This document shows, piece after piece, positions 17,420 to 25,937 of a stretch of 64,000 bases of DNA; position 1 is the first letter of the stretch; every line of letters begins with the position of its first letter. The stretch is from CAYJPV01 sp964372095. Lineage in GTDB: Bacteria > Acidobacteriota > Vicinamibacteria > Vicinamibacterales > JAKQTR01. The translations under genes and the position numbers were made by a program. The notes beneath the pieces were generated by a model, which saw only the letters and a list, made by a program, of their open reading frames with translations, had not been told where the DNA came from and searched no databases. The stretch spans positions 124,001 through 188,000 of the forward strand of contig CAYJPV010000005.1 of the NCBI GenBank assembly GCA_964372095.1, given 5' to 3'.

Positions 17420-18301
17420 ATGGAACCGGACGTGACTGCCATGACCGCCGCGACCGAGCCCGCCGCCGTCGGCGCCGCCACCCGCGAGGGGCCTCCGCTC
17501 CTCACCCTGGGCGGCGTGCAGGCCGCGCTCGATGCCCGCGTGGTCTGGTGTCCGGATCTGACGACGCCGGTCGCGGGCGTGGTCGCGGCCGATCTGATGA
17601 GCGACGTCCTCACGGGCAGCCGGCCGAACCAGGTGCTGCTGACCAGCCTGGTCACGCCCCTGACCGTCCGTACGGCGGCCATTGTCGACTTCGTCGCCGT
17701 CGTGTTCGTCCGCGGCAAAGAACCGCATCCGGACATCGTCGCGCTGGCCGAGGACGAACGGATCAGCCTGTTCATCACGGCCCGGTCCACCTTCGAAGCC
17801 TCCGGCGTCCTGTACGCGCTGGTCACGCCCCCACGAGCCGGATGGGCGCCGCGCGCGCGGCTCCGCAACACATCGTTCGTGCGGACCTACAGCCTCGGGG
17901 ACGGCGGGTTTGCGAACGCCGGACGGGTGTCGACGACCATCCGCGACACGCTGAAACGGATTGGCGTGCCTCCGGACGTCACCCGCCGTGTCGCCATCGC
18001 GGCGTACGAAGCCGAGATGAACGTGACGATGTATGCCCATGACGGGGTGGTGACGTTGCGGGTCGAGCGCGAAGCGGTGGAGCTCGAGGTGCACGACGAA
18101 GGGCCCGGGATCCCGGACACGGACCTGGCCCTGCAGGAGGGGTACTCGACCGCCACGCCCGAGATGCGGGAGATGGGGTTTGGCGCGGGCATGGGTCTGC
18201 CGAACATGAAACGGGTCAGCGACGACTTCGAGATTGACTCGGCCGTGCGGCGGGGCACGTGCCTCCGCATGCGTTTCCGACTGGAGGCCCCCCATGCCTG
18301 A
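17420..18301 (+). CDS. DRTGG-like domain fused to an RsbW-type ATPase domain
   Basis: A protein of about 293 residues. The N-terminal half resembles DRTGG domains (VVAADLMSDVLTG, ISLFITARSTFEASGVLYAL). The C-terminal half is a GHKL ATPase of anti-sigma-factor/serine kinase type (N-box AAYEAEMNVTMYAHDG, G1 motif HDEGPGIPD, G2 motif GFGAGMGLPNMKRVSD). Related genes recur beside NuoE/NuoF genes in bifurcating [FeFe]-hydrogenase operons of Firmicutes, where their role is unknown. The start is uncertain: GTG 17405 overlaps the hdrA stop (GTGA), and ATG 17420 or 17441 are alternatives; none has a good ribosome-binding site. The 3' end overlaps the next gene by eight bases. Confidence 0.75.
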   Translation: MEPDVTAMTAATEPAAVGAATREGPPLLTLGGVQAALDARVVWCPDLTTPVAGVVAADLMSDVLTGSRPNQVLLTSLVTPLTVRTAAIVDFVAVVFVRGKEPHPDIVALAEDERISLFITARSTFEASGVLYALVTPPRAGWAPRARLRNTSFVRTYSLGDGGFANAGRVSTTIRDTLKRIGVPPDVTRRVAIAAYEAEMNVTMYAHDGVVTLRVEREAVELEVHDEGPGIPDTDLALQEGYSTATPEMREMGFGAGMGLPNMKRVSDDFEIDSAVRRGTCLRMRFRLEAPHA

Positions 18302-18668
18302 TCCGTCACCGGTGCTGGTCACCGTGGCCGATCTCGCGGCCCTGCTGGACGGGCGTCTGCTTGGCGCCCTGGATCGCGGCACGGCAGCGGTTCACGGGGG
18401 GTACGCGTCGGATCTCCTGTCGGACGTGATGGCCCACGCCCGCGAGGGCGATGCCTGGGTAACGCTGCAGAAACACGTGAATACCGTCGCCGTGGCGCAC
18501 CTGAAGGGCATCACGGCGATTGTGATCGTGAACGGGCGCGAGCCCGAACCGGACATGCTGGCGCGCGCGGCCGAATTCGGGGTGGCGGTCATCCTGACAC
18601 CCCGGTCGGCCTTTGATGCCGCCGGCCTCCTGTACCAACTCGGCCTTCGCGGGAGCGGGACACCCTGA
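18294..18668 (+). CDS. DRTGG-domain protein
   Basis: A 124-residue cytoplasmic protein matching the N-terminal part of the preceding gene product: VHGGYASDLLSDVMAHAREG corresponds to the VVAADLMSDVLTG segment, and VILTPRSAFDAAGLLYQLGL to the LFITARSTFEASGVLYAL segment. It is a stand-alone DRTGG domain, probably regulatory or ligand-binding. GGAGG seven bases upstream supports ATG 18294, which overlaps the end of the previous gene. The two genes likely arose by duplication. Confidence 0.75.
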   Translation: MPDPSPVLVTVADLAALLDGRLLGALDRGTAAVHGGYASDLLSDVMAHAREGDAWVTLQKHVNTVAVAHLKGITAIVIVNGREPEPDMLARAAEFGVAVILTPRSAFDAAGLLYQLGLRGSGTP

Positions 18669-18670
18669 AC

Positions 18671-20011
18671 GTGTTCACTCTGGACATGCACGTACACACG
18701 TGCCTTTCACCGTGCGGGGCGCTCGATATGCACCCGGCCGCCGTGGCCCGGGCCGCGAGCGGGTGCGTGGACGGCGTCGTGGTGTGCGACCACAACGCGG
18801 CGGACAACGTCGCGGCCGTGGCCAGGGCCGCGCACGCGGCGGGCCTCGTCGCGGTGCCGGGCATGGAGATTACGAGCGAAGAAGAGGTTCATGTGGTAGC
18901 GCTGCTGCCCGACGCGGCGGCGGCAGGCGTGCTCCACGCGCGCGTGGCGGCAGCGCTACCCGGATCGGGCGGCCATCCGGCGTTCGGCGAGCAGGTCATC
19001 GCCGACGAACACGCCGTGGTGACGGGCTTCAATCCGTCCGCACTGGCGGGCGCCACCACCTGGAGCCTGGAGCGGACGGTGGACGAGATTCATCGCGCGG
19101 GCGGCTTCGCCGTCGCCGCCCACGCCGATCGGGAGCGGTTCGGGATCATCGGCCAGCTCGGGTTTGTCCCGCCGGGGCTGGCGCTGGACGCCGTCGAAGT
19201 CTCGCCGCGCACCGGATACGACGAAGGCCGGCGGCGGTTCGGCCTGCCGCTCGGGCTGCCAGTCCTGACCGGGTCGGACGCGCACACACCCTCGGCCATC
19301 GGGCAGGCCGTCACGTTCATGCGGCTCGACCACGTCTCCGGTTCGGAAATCGGCCTGGCTCTGCACGCCGAGCAGGGCCGCCTGGTGCTGGGAGGAGGGC
19401 GCCCCATGGAGGACCTGGCCATGCACGTCCTCGATGTCGCGATGAACGGCATCGAAGCCGGGGCCCGCTGGATTGCGGTGGACATCACAGAAGACGCCGG
19501 CAGCGACCGGCTGACGATCCGGGTCTTCGACAACGGGCGCGGCATGGATGACGACGTGCGGCGCCGCGCGACCGACCCGTTCTTCACGACGCGCACGACG
19601 CGGCGGGTCGGGCTGGGGCTGCCGTTGCTCCGGCAGGCTGCCGAAGCGGCCGACGGCGCGCTCGAGGTGCGCTCGAACCCGGGCGAAGGCAGCGAGGTGA
19701 TCGCGACGTTCCGGCACAGCCACGTGGACCGCGCCCCGCTGGGCGACGTCGAGACCATGGTCATGGTGCTGAGCGCCGCGCGCCCGGATGTCGACGTGGA
19801 GTTTACGCACCGCGTGGGTCCGCATGCCTACACGGTGGCGACGGCTGATGTTCGCGCGGCGCTCGACGGCGGAACGGTGACCAGCCCGGACGGGCTGGCG
19901 CTCGTTCGCGCTGCGGTGCGGGCGGGCGAAGCACGCCTGGCGGGCGGAATCGTCCCGCCACTGGACGTGCCGGGGGTGACCGCGCCCGAACTTCGGAGGA
20001 CACGCACATGA
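18671..20011 (+). CDS. PHP-domain phosphoesterase fused to a GHKL ATPase domain
   Basis: A 446-residue protein. The PHP domain (about 1-240) shows metal-ligand motifs LDMHVHTCLSP, VVCDHNAADN, a later AAHADRERFG and TGSDAHTPS. A GHKL ATPase domain follows (N-box AMHVLDVAMNGIEAGA, G1 VFDNGRGMDDD, G2 RRVGLGLPLLRQAAEAADG). No phosphoacceptor histidine helix is visible, so it is not an ordinary sensor kinase. It presumably hydrolyses a phosphoester and binds ATP, but the substrate is unknown. GTG 18671 is the likely start because it keeps the first PHP strand; ATG 18686 is the alternative. Its stop overlaps the nuoE start (ATGA), tying it to the redox subunits. Confidence 0.75.
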   Translation: MFTLDMHVHTCLSPCGALDMHPAAVARAASGCVDGVVVCDHNAADNVAAVARAAHAAGLVAVPGMEITSEEEVHVVALLPDAAAAGVLHARVAAALPGSGGHPAFGEQVIADEHAVVTGFNPSALAGATTWSLERTVDEIHRAGGFAVAAHADRERFGIIGQLGFVPPGLALDAVEVSPRTGYDEGRRRFGLPLGLPVLTGSDAHTPSAIGQAVTFMRLDHVSGSEIGLALHAEQGRLVLGGGRPMEDLAMHVLDVAMNGIEAGARWIAVDITEDAGSDRLTIRVFDNGRGMDDDVRRRATDPFFTTRTTRRVGLGLPLLRQAAEAADGALEVRSNPGEGSEVIATFRHSHVDRAPLGDVETMVMVLSAARPDVDVEFTHRVGPHAYTVATADVRAALDGGTVTSPDGLALVRAAVRAGEARLAGGIVPPLDVPGVTAPELRRTRT

Positions 20012-20487
20012 TCGATGTTGCCCGGGTCGAACAGATCGTTGACCGTCACGGCCGCACGCGCGAGCATCTGATCGCCATGCTGCTGGCGTGTCAGGAGGAA
20101 TTCCTCCATCTGCCGCGGGAAGTCGTCGAAACCGTGGCTCACCGTGTCGGCGCGCCCGTCGCACAGGTGCTGAGCATCGCGACATTTTTCCGCGCCTTCA
20201 GCCTGAAGCCCGTGGGCCGCCACCGGATTCACGTGTGCATGGGCACCGCCTGCCACGTGCAGGGGGCGCCACGGCTGCTCGAGGCGATCGGGCGGGAGCT
20301 GGGGCTGCAGCGGGGCGAGACCACGCCGGACATGAACTTCAGCCTCGACACCGTCAACTGTCTCGGGTGCTGCGGCCTGGCGCCGGTGGTCACCGTCAAC
20401 ACCGACGTCCACGGCAAGCTCACACAGGCCGTGGTTCCGCGCATGCTGCGGAAGTACGTGAAGGACTACAAACCCAAAGCGCACTAG
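20008..20487 (+). CDS. nuoE: NuoE/HoxE-like [2Fe-2S] subunit
   Basis: A 159-residue thioredoxin-fold protein with the NuoE family pattern. Helical N-terminus (QEEFLHLPREVVETVAHRVG), ATFFRAF, then cysteines Cys77 and Cys82 (CMGTAC) and Cys118 and Cys122 (CLGCC), which bind the N1a-type [2Fe-2S] cluster. It pairs with NuoF in NADH-oxidising modules. ATG 20008 overlaps the upstream stop by four bases. Confidence 0.92.
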   Translation: MIDVARVEQIVDRHGRTREHLIAMLLACQEEFLHLPREVVETVAHRVGAPVAQVLSIATFFRAFSLKPVGRHRIHVCMGTACHVQGAPRLLEAIGRELGLQRGETTPDMNFSLDTVNCLGCCGLAPVVTVNTDVHGKLTQAVVPRMLRKYVKDYKPKAH

Positions 20488-20496
20488 GGAACAGCC

Positions 20497-20880
20497 ATGC
20501 CCAGACTCACCATCGACGATCTGAAGAAACTGCGCGCGGACACCGCGCCGGGGCTCGCCCTGCGCGCCGGGACGGCCCGGGCCCGTGTGACGGTCCACAT
20601 GGGCACGTGCGGCATCGCCGCCGGCGCGCGCGAGGTCATGGCGGCCCTGCTCCGGGAGATCGAGGCCCAGGGCGTCACGGACGTGCTGGTCGCCACGTCG
20701 GGCTGCGCCGGGCTGTGCAGCCGTGAGCCGATGGCCACGGTCGAGCGGCGGTCGGAGAGTCCCGTCAAGTACGTGAATCTCACGCCGGAGAAGATGGCGG
20801 CCATCGTCCGGCAACATGTGATCGGCGGCGTCGTCGTCGCCGAAGCCGCACTTGGCGCCGGCTGCGAAACCACTGCCTGA
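20497..20880 (+). CDS. Thioredoxin-like [2Fe-2S] ferredoxin
   Basis: A 127-residue protein with a thioredoxin-like ferredoxin fold. It has cysteines in VHMGTCGIAAGAREVM and VATSGCAGLCSREPM, the spacing of stand-alone [2Fe-2S] proteins such as those encoded between nuoE and nuoF in bifurcating hydrogenase operons. It could deliver electrons to or from the NuoF flavin or be a structural subunit. It sits nine bases after nuoE and 14 before nuoF. Confidence 0.82.
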   Translation: MPRLTIDDLKKLRADTAPGLALRAGTARARVTVHMGTCGIAAGAREVMAALLREIEAQGVTDVLVATSGCAGLCSREPMATVERRSESPVKYVNLTPEKMAAIVRQHVIGGVVVAEAALGAGCETTA

Positions 20881-20894
20881 GGAGGCTGACTGCC

Positions 20895-22718
20895 ATGGCG
20901 TTCCGCTCTCACGTTCTGGTGTGCGCGGGCACGGGCTGTGTGTCGTGCGGCTCGTTTCCGCTGGGCACGGCCATCGAATCCGAGATCGCCCGGCAGGGCC
21001 TGGGCGCCGAGGTGCAGGTCATCCGCACCGGCTGCCAGGGTTTCTGCGCGGAAGGCCCGGTGCTGATCGTCCAGCCGGACAACGTCTTCTACTGCGATCT
21101 CAAGGAGAAAGACGTCCCGCTGCTCGTCGAGGAACACCTGCTGAAAGGCCGGCCCGTCCCGCGCCTGATGTACTCGCCGGCGGCGACGAAGGCGCCGATC
21201 CCGACCTTGAGCCAGATCCCGTTCTTCGCGAAGCAGCGGCTCGTCGTGCTGCGCAACCGCGGGCTGATCGATCCCGAGCGAATCGAAGACTACATTGCGC
21301 GGAACGGCTACGCGGCGCTGGCGAAAGCCCTGTCGGAGCTGTCGCCCGAGCAGATCATCCAGGAGATCAAACGATCGGGCCTCCGGGGCCGTGGGGGCGG
21401 CGGTTTCCCGGCCGGCATCAAGTGGGCCACGGCCCGCCAGGCAGCCATCCACCGGGCGGTGCAGCCCGTCGTGGTCTGCAACGCCGACGAAGGCGACCCG
21501 GGTGCGTTCATGGATCGCAGCATCATCGAAAGCGACCCGCATGCCGTGATCGAGGGTATGGCGATCGGCGCGCGCGCGATGGGCGCGACGCTGGGTATCG
21601 TCTACATCCGCCACGAGTACCCGATTGCCCGCGAGCGCCTCAACAAGGCGCTGGACCAGGCCCGCGAGTACGGGCTGCTCGGCAAGGGCATTCTGGGCAC
21701 GAAGTTCGATTTCGACATCGAGGTGGTCCAGGGCGCCGGCGCGTTCGTCTGCGGCGAGTCCACGGCGCTGATGGCGTCTCTGGAAGGCAAGGTGGGCGAA
21801 CCGCGGGCGAAGTACATCCACACGGTGGAGTACGGCTACAAGAACCTGCCGACCAACCTCAACAACGTCGAGACGTGGGCGAACGTGCCGCTCATCATCG
21901 ACCGCGGCGCGGCCTGGTTCTCCTCCATGGGGACTGGCGAGGTCGGCGAGAACCCCTGGAACGGCAGCTCGGGCACCAAGGTGTTCTCGCTCGTCGGCAA
22001 GGTGAACAACACCGGCCTCATCGAGGTGCCGATGGGCATCTCGCTGCGCGAGATCATCTTCGAGATCGGCGGCGGCATCCCGAACGGCCGCGCGTTCAAG
22101 GCCGTCCAGACCGGCGGCCCGTCGGGCGGCTGCCTGCCCGAACCCATGCTCGACATGCCGGTGGATTTCGACAGCCTCACCGCCGCGGGTTCGATGATGG
22201 GCTCGGGCGGGATGATCGTGATGGACGACCAGACCTGTATGGTCGATGTCGCCCGCTATTTCATCGAGTTCCTCACGGAAGAATCGTGCGGCAAATGTAC
22301 GCCGTGCCGCGAAGGGCTGCGCTGCTCGCTCGACGTCCTGACCCGCATCACCGAAGGCAAGGGGGACGCCGGCGATCTCGATCTGCTCGAGGAGATGGGC
22401 GGCGTGATGCAGGACACCTGCCTGTGCGCCCTCGGGACCTCGGCGCCCAACCCCGTGATCTCGACGCTGCGGTACTTCCGCGACGAATACGTCGCCCACA
22501 TCCGCGACCACCGGTGCCCGGCAGGCGTCTGCAAAGCGCTGATCAGCTACGCCATCGTCCAGGAGAAGTGCGACGGATGCCACGCGTGCGTCACCGCGTG
22601 CCCCAACGGGGCCATCACCGGGCAGGTGAAGTACCCCCATCTGCTGAACGCGGCGCTGTGCATCAAGTGCGGGGCCTGCCTCGACGCGTGCAAGCGCGAC
22701 GCCGTGGTGCGGACCTGA
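20895..22718 (+). CDS. nuoF: NuoF/HoxF/HydB-like NADH-binding flavoprotein
   Basis: A 607-residue subunit. An N-terminal [2Fe-2S] thioredoxin-like domain (CAGTGCVSCGS, TGCQGFCAEGP) precedes the FMN/NADH-binding core (RGRGGGGFPAGIKW near residue 165, NADEGDPGAFMDR, GAGAFVCGESTAL). Next comes the N3-type [4Fe-4S] motif (ESCGKCTPCREG plus CLCALG), and finally a C-terminal 2x[4Fe-4S] ferredoxin domain (CDGCHACVTACP, CIKCGACLDACK). This layout is that of HydB/HndC in electron-bifurcating hydrogenases rather than respiratory NuoF. It should exchange hydride with NAD(P)H; Asn-Ala-Asp-Glu suggests a standard NADH pocket. GAGGAGG upstream supports ATG 20895. Confidence 0.93.
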   Translation: MAFRSHVLVCAGTGCVSCGSFPLGTAIESEIARQGLGAEVQVIRTGCQGFCAEGPVLIVQPDNVFYCDLKEKDVPLLVEEHLLKGRPVPRLMYSPAATKAPIPTLSQIPFFAKQRLVVLRNRGLIDPERIEDYIARNGYAALAKALSELSPEQIIQEIKRSGLRGRGGGGFPAGIKWATARQAAIHRAVQPVVVCNADEGDPGAFMDRSIIESDPHAVIEGMAIGARAMGATLGIVYIRHEYPIARERLNKALDQAREYGLLGKGILGTKFDFDIEVVQGAGAFVCGESTALMASLEGKVGEPRAKYIHTVEYGYKNLPTNLNNVETWANVPLIIDRGAAWFSSMGTGEVGENPWNGSSGTKVFSLVGKVNNTGLIEVPMGISLREIIFEIGGGIPNGRAFKAVQTGGPSGGCLPEPMLDMPVDFDSLTAAGSMMGSGGMIVMDDQTCMVDVARYFIEFLTEESCGKCTPCREGLRCSLDVLTRITEGKGDAGDLDLLEEMGGVMQDTCLCALGTSAPNPVISTLRYFRDEYVAHIRDHRCPAGVCKALISYAIVQEKCDGCHACVTACPNGAITGQVKYPHLLNAALCIKCGACLDACKRDAVVRT

Positions 22719-22746
22719 CGTCCGGTTCTGAGTGCTGGAGGCCGAG

Positions 22747-24495
22747 ATGAAACTCGTGACAGTCACGATTGACGGCATCAAGACCGAGACCGAGGACCGG
22801 ACACCGCTGATCCAGGTGGCCCAGAAGGTCGGGGTCAAGATTCCCACCCTGTGCCACAACCCGCTCCTCGAGCCGTACGGCGTCTGCCGGATCTGCACGG
22901 TCGAAGTGCACAACCGCGGCCGGGTCCGCATGGTGACGGCCTGCAACTACCCCGTCACCGACGGCATCGAAGTCTTCACGCAGACGGCCCGCGTGCGCCG
23001 CAACCGCACGATGATTCTGGAGTGGCTGATCGCCCGGTGCGGCAACGTCCCGCTGCTCAACGCGCTGGCCGCGGAGTACGGGGTCACCCAACCGCGTTTC
23101 GGGCGCGGCGACGACAACTGCATTCTCTGCGGCCTGTGCGTCCGGGTCTGCTCCGACGTCGTCGGCGCCAACGTGCTGGGTTTCTTCAATCGCGGCACGA
23201 GCCGGTACGTGGACACGCCCTACGGCGAGACGTCCGACCAGTGCATCGCGTGCGGCGCGTGCGCCCAGGTGTGCCCGACGGGCTGCATCACCATGGATGA
23301 CGAGGCGGCCCTCATCCGCGAGGAGCTGCCGCTCGGTCCGATGACCGCCATCTACATCCCGACCATGCAGGCCGTGCCCCACCAGCCGGTCATCGACCAC
23401 GACGCGTGTATCCACTTCAAGACCGACGGGTGCCGGGTGTGCGCCACCGTCTGCGAAGCCAAAGCGATCGACCACGGGCAGCAGGACCGGCACGAAGAAC
23501 TGAAGGTCGGGTCCATCATCGTGTCCACGGGTTTCCAGCCCGTGAATGCGAAGAAGGTGCCGCAGTACGGCTACGGCCAGTATCCGAATGTCTTCACGGC
23601 CCTGCAGGTCGAGCACATGGTCAACGCCTCGGGCCCGAACAACGGCCAGGTCCTGCTGAAAGACGGCAGGAAGCCCGACGCGGTCGGCATCATCCATTGC
23701 GTCGGGTCGCGCGACAAGAACACCCACGAGTACTGCTCGCGCGTGTGCTGCATGTATTCCCTGAAACTCGCGCACCTCGTCCACGAACGCAGCGGCGCGC
23801 AGGTCTACAACTTCTACATCGACATGCGCAGCGCCGGAAAAGGCTACGAAGAGTTCTACAACCACCTGCTCGAAGAAGGCTGCCAGTTCATCCGGGGCCG
23901 CGTGGCCGAAGTGTCGGACTGGGCCGTCACGCCACAGGAACAGGGCAAGCTGGTCATTCGCGTGGAAGACACGCTGGCCGGCATGGTGCGCCGCATCCCG
24001 GTGGACATGGTCGTGCTGTCGACCGGGCTCGAGGCCCGTGACGACGCCAGCGAGGTCCGGCGGATGTTCAACATGTCCTGCTCGAGCGAAGGCTGGTTCC
24101 TCGAGCGCCACCCCAAGCTCGCGCCGGTGTCGACGTTCACCGACGGCGTGTTCATCGCCGGGTGCGCGCAGGGGCCGAAGGACATCCCCGATACCGTGGC
24201 CCAGGCGGGCGCAGCCGCGGCCGAAACCCTGGCGCTCATCGACAAAGGCGTGGTCGAACTCGAGGCGTACACCGCGTGGATCGACGAAGAGCGGTGTTCC
24301 GGCTGCCAGGTGTGCGTCTCGCTCTGCCCCTTCAACGCCATCGAATTCAACAAGGACAAGAAGGTGTCGCAGCTCAACCAGGCGTTGTGCAAGGGCTGCG
24401 GCACCTGCGTCGCGGCCTGCCCGTCGCACGCCGCGCAGCAGCATCACTTCACCGACGCTCAGATCATGGCCGAGATCGAAGGGGTGCTCGTCTAG
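22747..24495 (+). CDS. HoxU/NuoG-like ferredoxin fused to the HdrA C-terminal half
   Basis: A 582-residue fusion. Residues 1 to about 200 are HoxU-like: a [2Fe-2S] domain (LCHNPLLEPYGVCRICTVE, then TACNYPV) and two [4Fe-4S] motifs (CILCGLCVRVC, CIACGACAQVCP). From about 205 (AIYIPTMQAVPHQPVID) it continues as HdrA from the middle of its inserted ferredoxin domain (CRVCATVCEAKAID) through the flavin domain (IIVSTGFQPV, HCVGSRDKNTHEYCSRVCCM, GVFIAGCAQGPKDIPDTVAQ) to the C-terminal ferredoxin pair (CSGCQVCVSLCP, CKGCGTCVAACP). It complements the separate HdrA N half. The fusion hard-wires the NADH module to the flavin of HdrA. ATG 22747 has GGAGG upstream. The TAG stop is the first triplet of a heptamer array. 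Confidence 0.9.
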   Translation: MKLVTVTIDGIKTETEDRTPLIQVAQKVGVKIPTLCHNPLLEPYGVCRICTVEVHNRGRVRMVTACNYPVTDGIEVFTQTARVRRNRTMILEWLIARCGNVPLLNALAAEYGVTQPRFGRGDDNCILCGLCVRVCSDVVGANVLGFFNRGTSRYVDTPYGETSDQCIACGACAQVCPTGCITMDDEAALIREELPLGPMTAIYIPTMQAVPHQPVIDHDACIHFKTDGCRVCATVCEAKAIDHGQQDRHEELKVGSIIVSTGFQPVNAKKVPQYGYGQYPNVFTALQVEHMVNASGPNNGQVLLKDGRKPDAVGIIHCVGSRDKNTHEYCSRVCCMYSLKLAHLVHERSGAQVYNFYIDMRSAGKGYEEFYNHLLEEGCQFIRGRVAEVSDWAVTPQEQGKLVIRVEDTLAGMVRRIPVDMVVLSTGLEARDDASEVRRMFNMSCSSEGWFLERHPKLAPVSTFTDGVFIAGCAQGPKDIPDTVAQAGAAAAETLALIDKGVVELEAYTAWIDEERCSGCQVCVSLCPFNAIEFNKDKKVSQLNQALCKGCGTCVAACPSHAAQQHHFTDAQIMAEIEGVLV

Positions 24496-24527
24496 AGGCC
24501 AGAGGCTAGAGGCTAGAGGCTAGGGGA
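24493..24527. repeat. Heptamer array 3 (TAGAGGC type)
   Basis: Five 7-bp units (TAGAGGC, CAGAGGC, TAGAGGC twice, TAGGGGA), with the first TAG being the stop codon of the HoxU-HdrA gene. The same unit type, also beginning at a stop codon, occurs at 33179. Confidence 0.9.
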
Positions 24528-24537
24528 GCGAAGATCC

Positions 24538-24957
24538 ATGGCTACCGCCGTTCACGAACCACGCATCGTCGCGTTCTTCTGTAACTGGTGCACGTACACG
24601 GCCTCGGACCTGGCCGGCACTGCCCGGCTGGCGTACGAGCCGAATGCGCCGGTCATCCGCGTGATGTGCTCGGGCCGGGTCGACCCGCAGTTCGTCCTGA
24701 AAGCCCTCGAGGAAGGCGCCGACGGCGTGCTGATCGGGGGCTGCCATCCGGGCGATTGCCACTACCAGGAAGGCAACTACAAGGCGTTGCGCCGGTTCCG
24801 GCTGCTGAAACGCGTCCTCGCCCAGTTCGGCGTGGATGACGAACGGGTCCGGCTCGAGTGGATCTCGGCCAGCGAAGGCGATCGTGTGCAGCACGTCATC
24901 AACGAGATGACAGACCAGTTGCGCAAGCTGGGTCCCTGGCACCCCGCAAGGAGCTGA
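24538..24957 (+). CDS. mvhD: MvhD-like [2Fe-2S] adapter subunit
   Basis: A 139-residue protein of the MvhD/FlpD family. Cysteines at about 15, 18, 44, 69 and 74 (FFCNWCTYTASDLAG, VMCSGRVDP, GGCHPGDCHYQEGN) bind the [2Fe-2S] cluster. In methanogens MvhD connects the [NiFe]-hydrogenase MvhAG to HdrA, and its presence here predicts the same link. It follows heptamer array 3 and precedes mvhG by two bases. Confidence 0.93.
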   Translation: MATAVHEPRIVAFFCNWCTYTASDLAGTARLAYEPNAPVIRVMCSGRVDPQFVLKALEEGADGVLIGGCHPGDCHYQEGNYKALRRFRLLKRVLAQFGVDDERVRLEWISASEGDRVQHVINEMTDQLRKLGPWHPARS

Positions 24958-24959
24958 CA

Positions 24960-25937
24960 ATGGCAGACAAACCCAAGGTCGCCTTCTACTGGTGCGCGTC
25001 CTGCGGCGGGTGCGAAGAAGCGGTCGTCGACCTCGAGGAGCAGATCCTCAAGGTCGTCGACGCCGTCGACATCGTGCTCTGGCCCGTGGCGATGGACTTC
25101 AAGCGCAAGGACATCGAGGCGATGCCCGACAAGTCTATCGCCGTGGCGTTCATCAACGGCGCCATCCGCATGTCGGAGCAGGAGGAGTGGGTCCACATGC
25201 TGCGCAAGAAAGCGCAGATGGTGGTCGCCTTCGGCGCCTGCGCCCACATGGGCGGCATCCCCGGGCTGGCCAACTTCACCAACCGGCAGCAGGTGTTCGA
25301 CACCGTCTACGCCGACGTGCCGTCGCAGGACAACCCGACGCACACGGTGCCTGGCGAACACAGCCAGGTGAACGGCCACGTGCTGGACCTGCCCCGCTTC
25401 TGGGACACGGTCAAGTCGCTCGACCAGGTGATCGACGTCGACTATTACCTGCCGGGCTGCGCCCCGCCGCCGGCCCTGATCTGGGGCGCCATCGAGGCCA
25501 TCCTCACGGGCCACCTGCCGCCCAAAGGCGCCGTGTTGTCGCCCAACAAGGCGTGCTGCGACGACTGCCCCCGCAAGGACAGCAAACCCGACACGATCGA
25601 GCTGACGGCGATCAAGCGCCCGGCCACGCACCTCGCCGACCCGGAACTCTGCTTCCTCGCCCAGGGCTTCGTGTGCATGGGACCGGCCACACGGTCCGGC
25701 TGCGGCAACGCCTGCATCCAGGCCAACATGCCGTGCCGTGGATGTATGGGGCCGATGGACGACGTGTTCGATCAGGGCGCCAAGTTCCTGTCGGCCTTCG
25801 CCTCGATACTCGCGCCAAAGACCGAAGCCGACATCGACAAGCTGCTTGACCAGATTCCCGATCCGGCAGGCACGTTCTACCGGTTCTCGATGCCGAAGTC
25901 CCTGCTGCACCGGCGGAACATGGGAGCGAGCGTATGA
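24960..25937 (+). CDS. mvhG: Group 3c [NiFe]-hydrogenase small subunit
   Basis: A 325-residue hydrogenase small subunit without a Tat signal, hence cytoplasmic. The proximal cluster cysteines start in FYWCASCGGCEEAVVD, with further ligands in FGACAHMGG and YYLPGCAPPP. The C-terminal half has cysteine-rich ferredoxin-like segments (CCDDCPRK, FVCMGPATRSGCGNACIQ, MPCRGCMGP) for medial and distal clusters, as in MvhG/FrhG-type subunits. AGGAG six bases upstream supports ATG 24960. The stop overlaps mvhA (ATGA). Confidence 0.93.
   Translation: MADKPKVAFYWCASCGGCEEAVVDLEEQILKVVDAVDIVLWPVAMDFKRKDIEAMPDKSIAVAFINGAIRMSEQEEWVHMLRKKAQMVVAFGACAHMGGIPGLANFTNRQQVFDTVYADVPSQDNPTHTVPGEHSQVNGHVLDLPRFWDTVKSLDQVIDVDYYLPGCAPPPALIWGAIEAILTGHLPPKGAVLSPNKACCDDCPRKDSKPDTIELTAIKRPATHLADPELCFLAQGFVCMGPATRSGCGNACIQANMPCRGCMGPMDDVFDQGAKFLSAFASILAPKTEADIDKLLDQIPDPAGTFYRFSMPKSLLHRRNMGASV

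Noticed and set aside
17380..17420. A frameshift or sequencing error as the cause of the short HdrA
   Set aside because: The missing half is not in another frame downstream; it is 5 kb away, in frame with a HoxU-like domain, and the intervening genes are intact.
20484..24447. Long minus-strand open frames (820 and 594 codons) opposite nuoF and the HoxU-HdrA fusion
   Set aside because: Composition is shadow-like with no recognisable motifs; the plus-strand genes are unambiguous.
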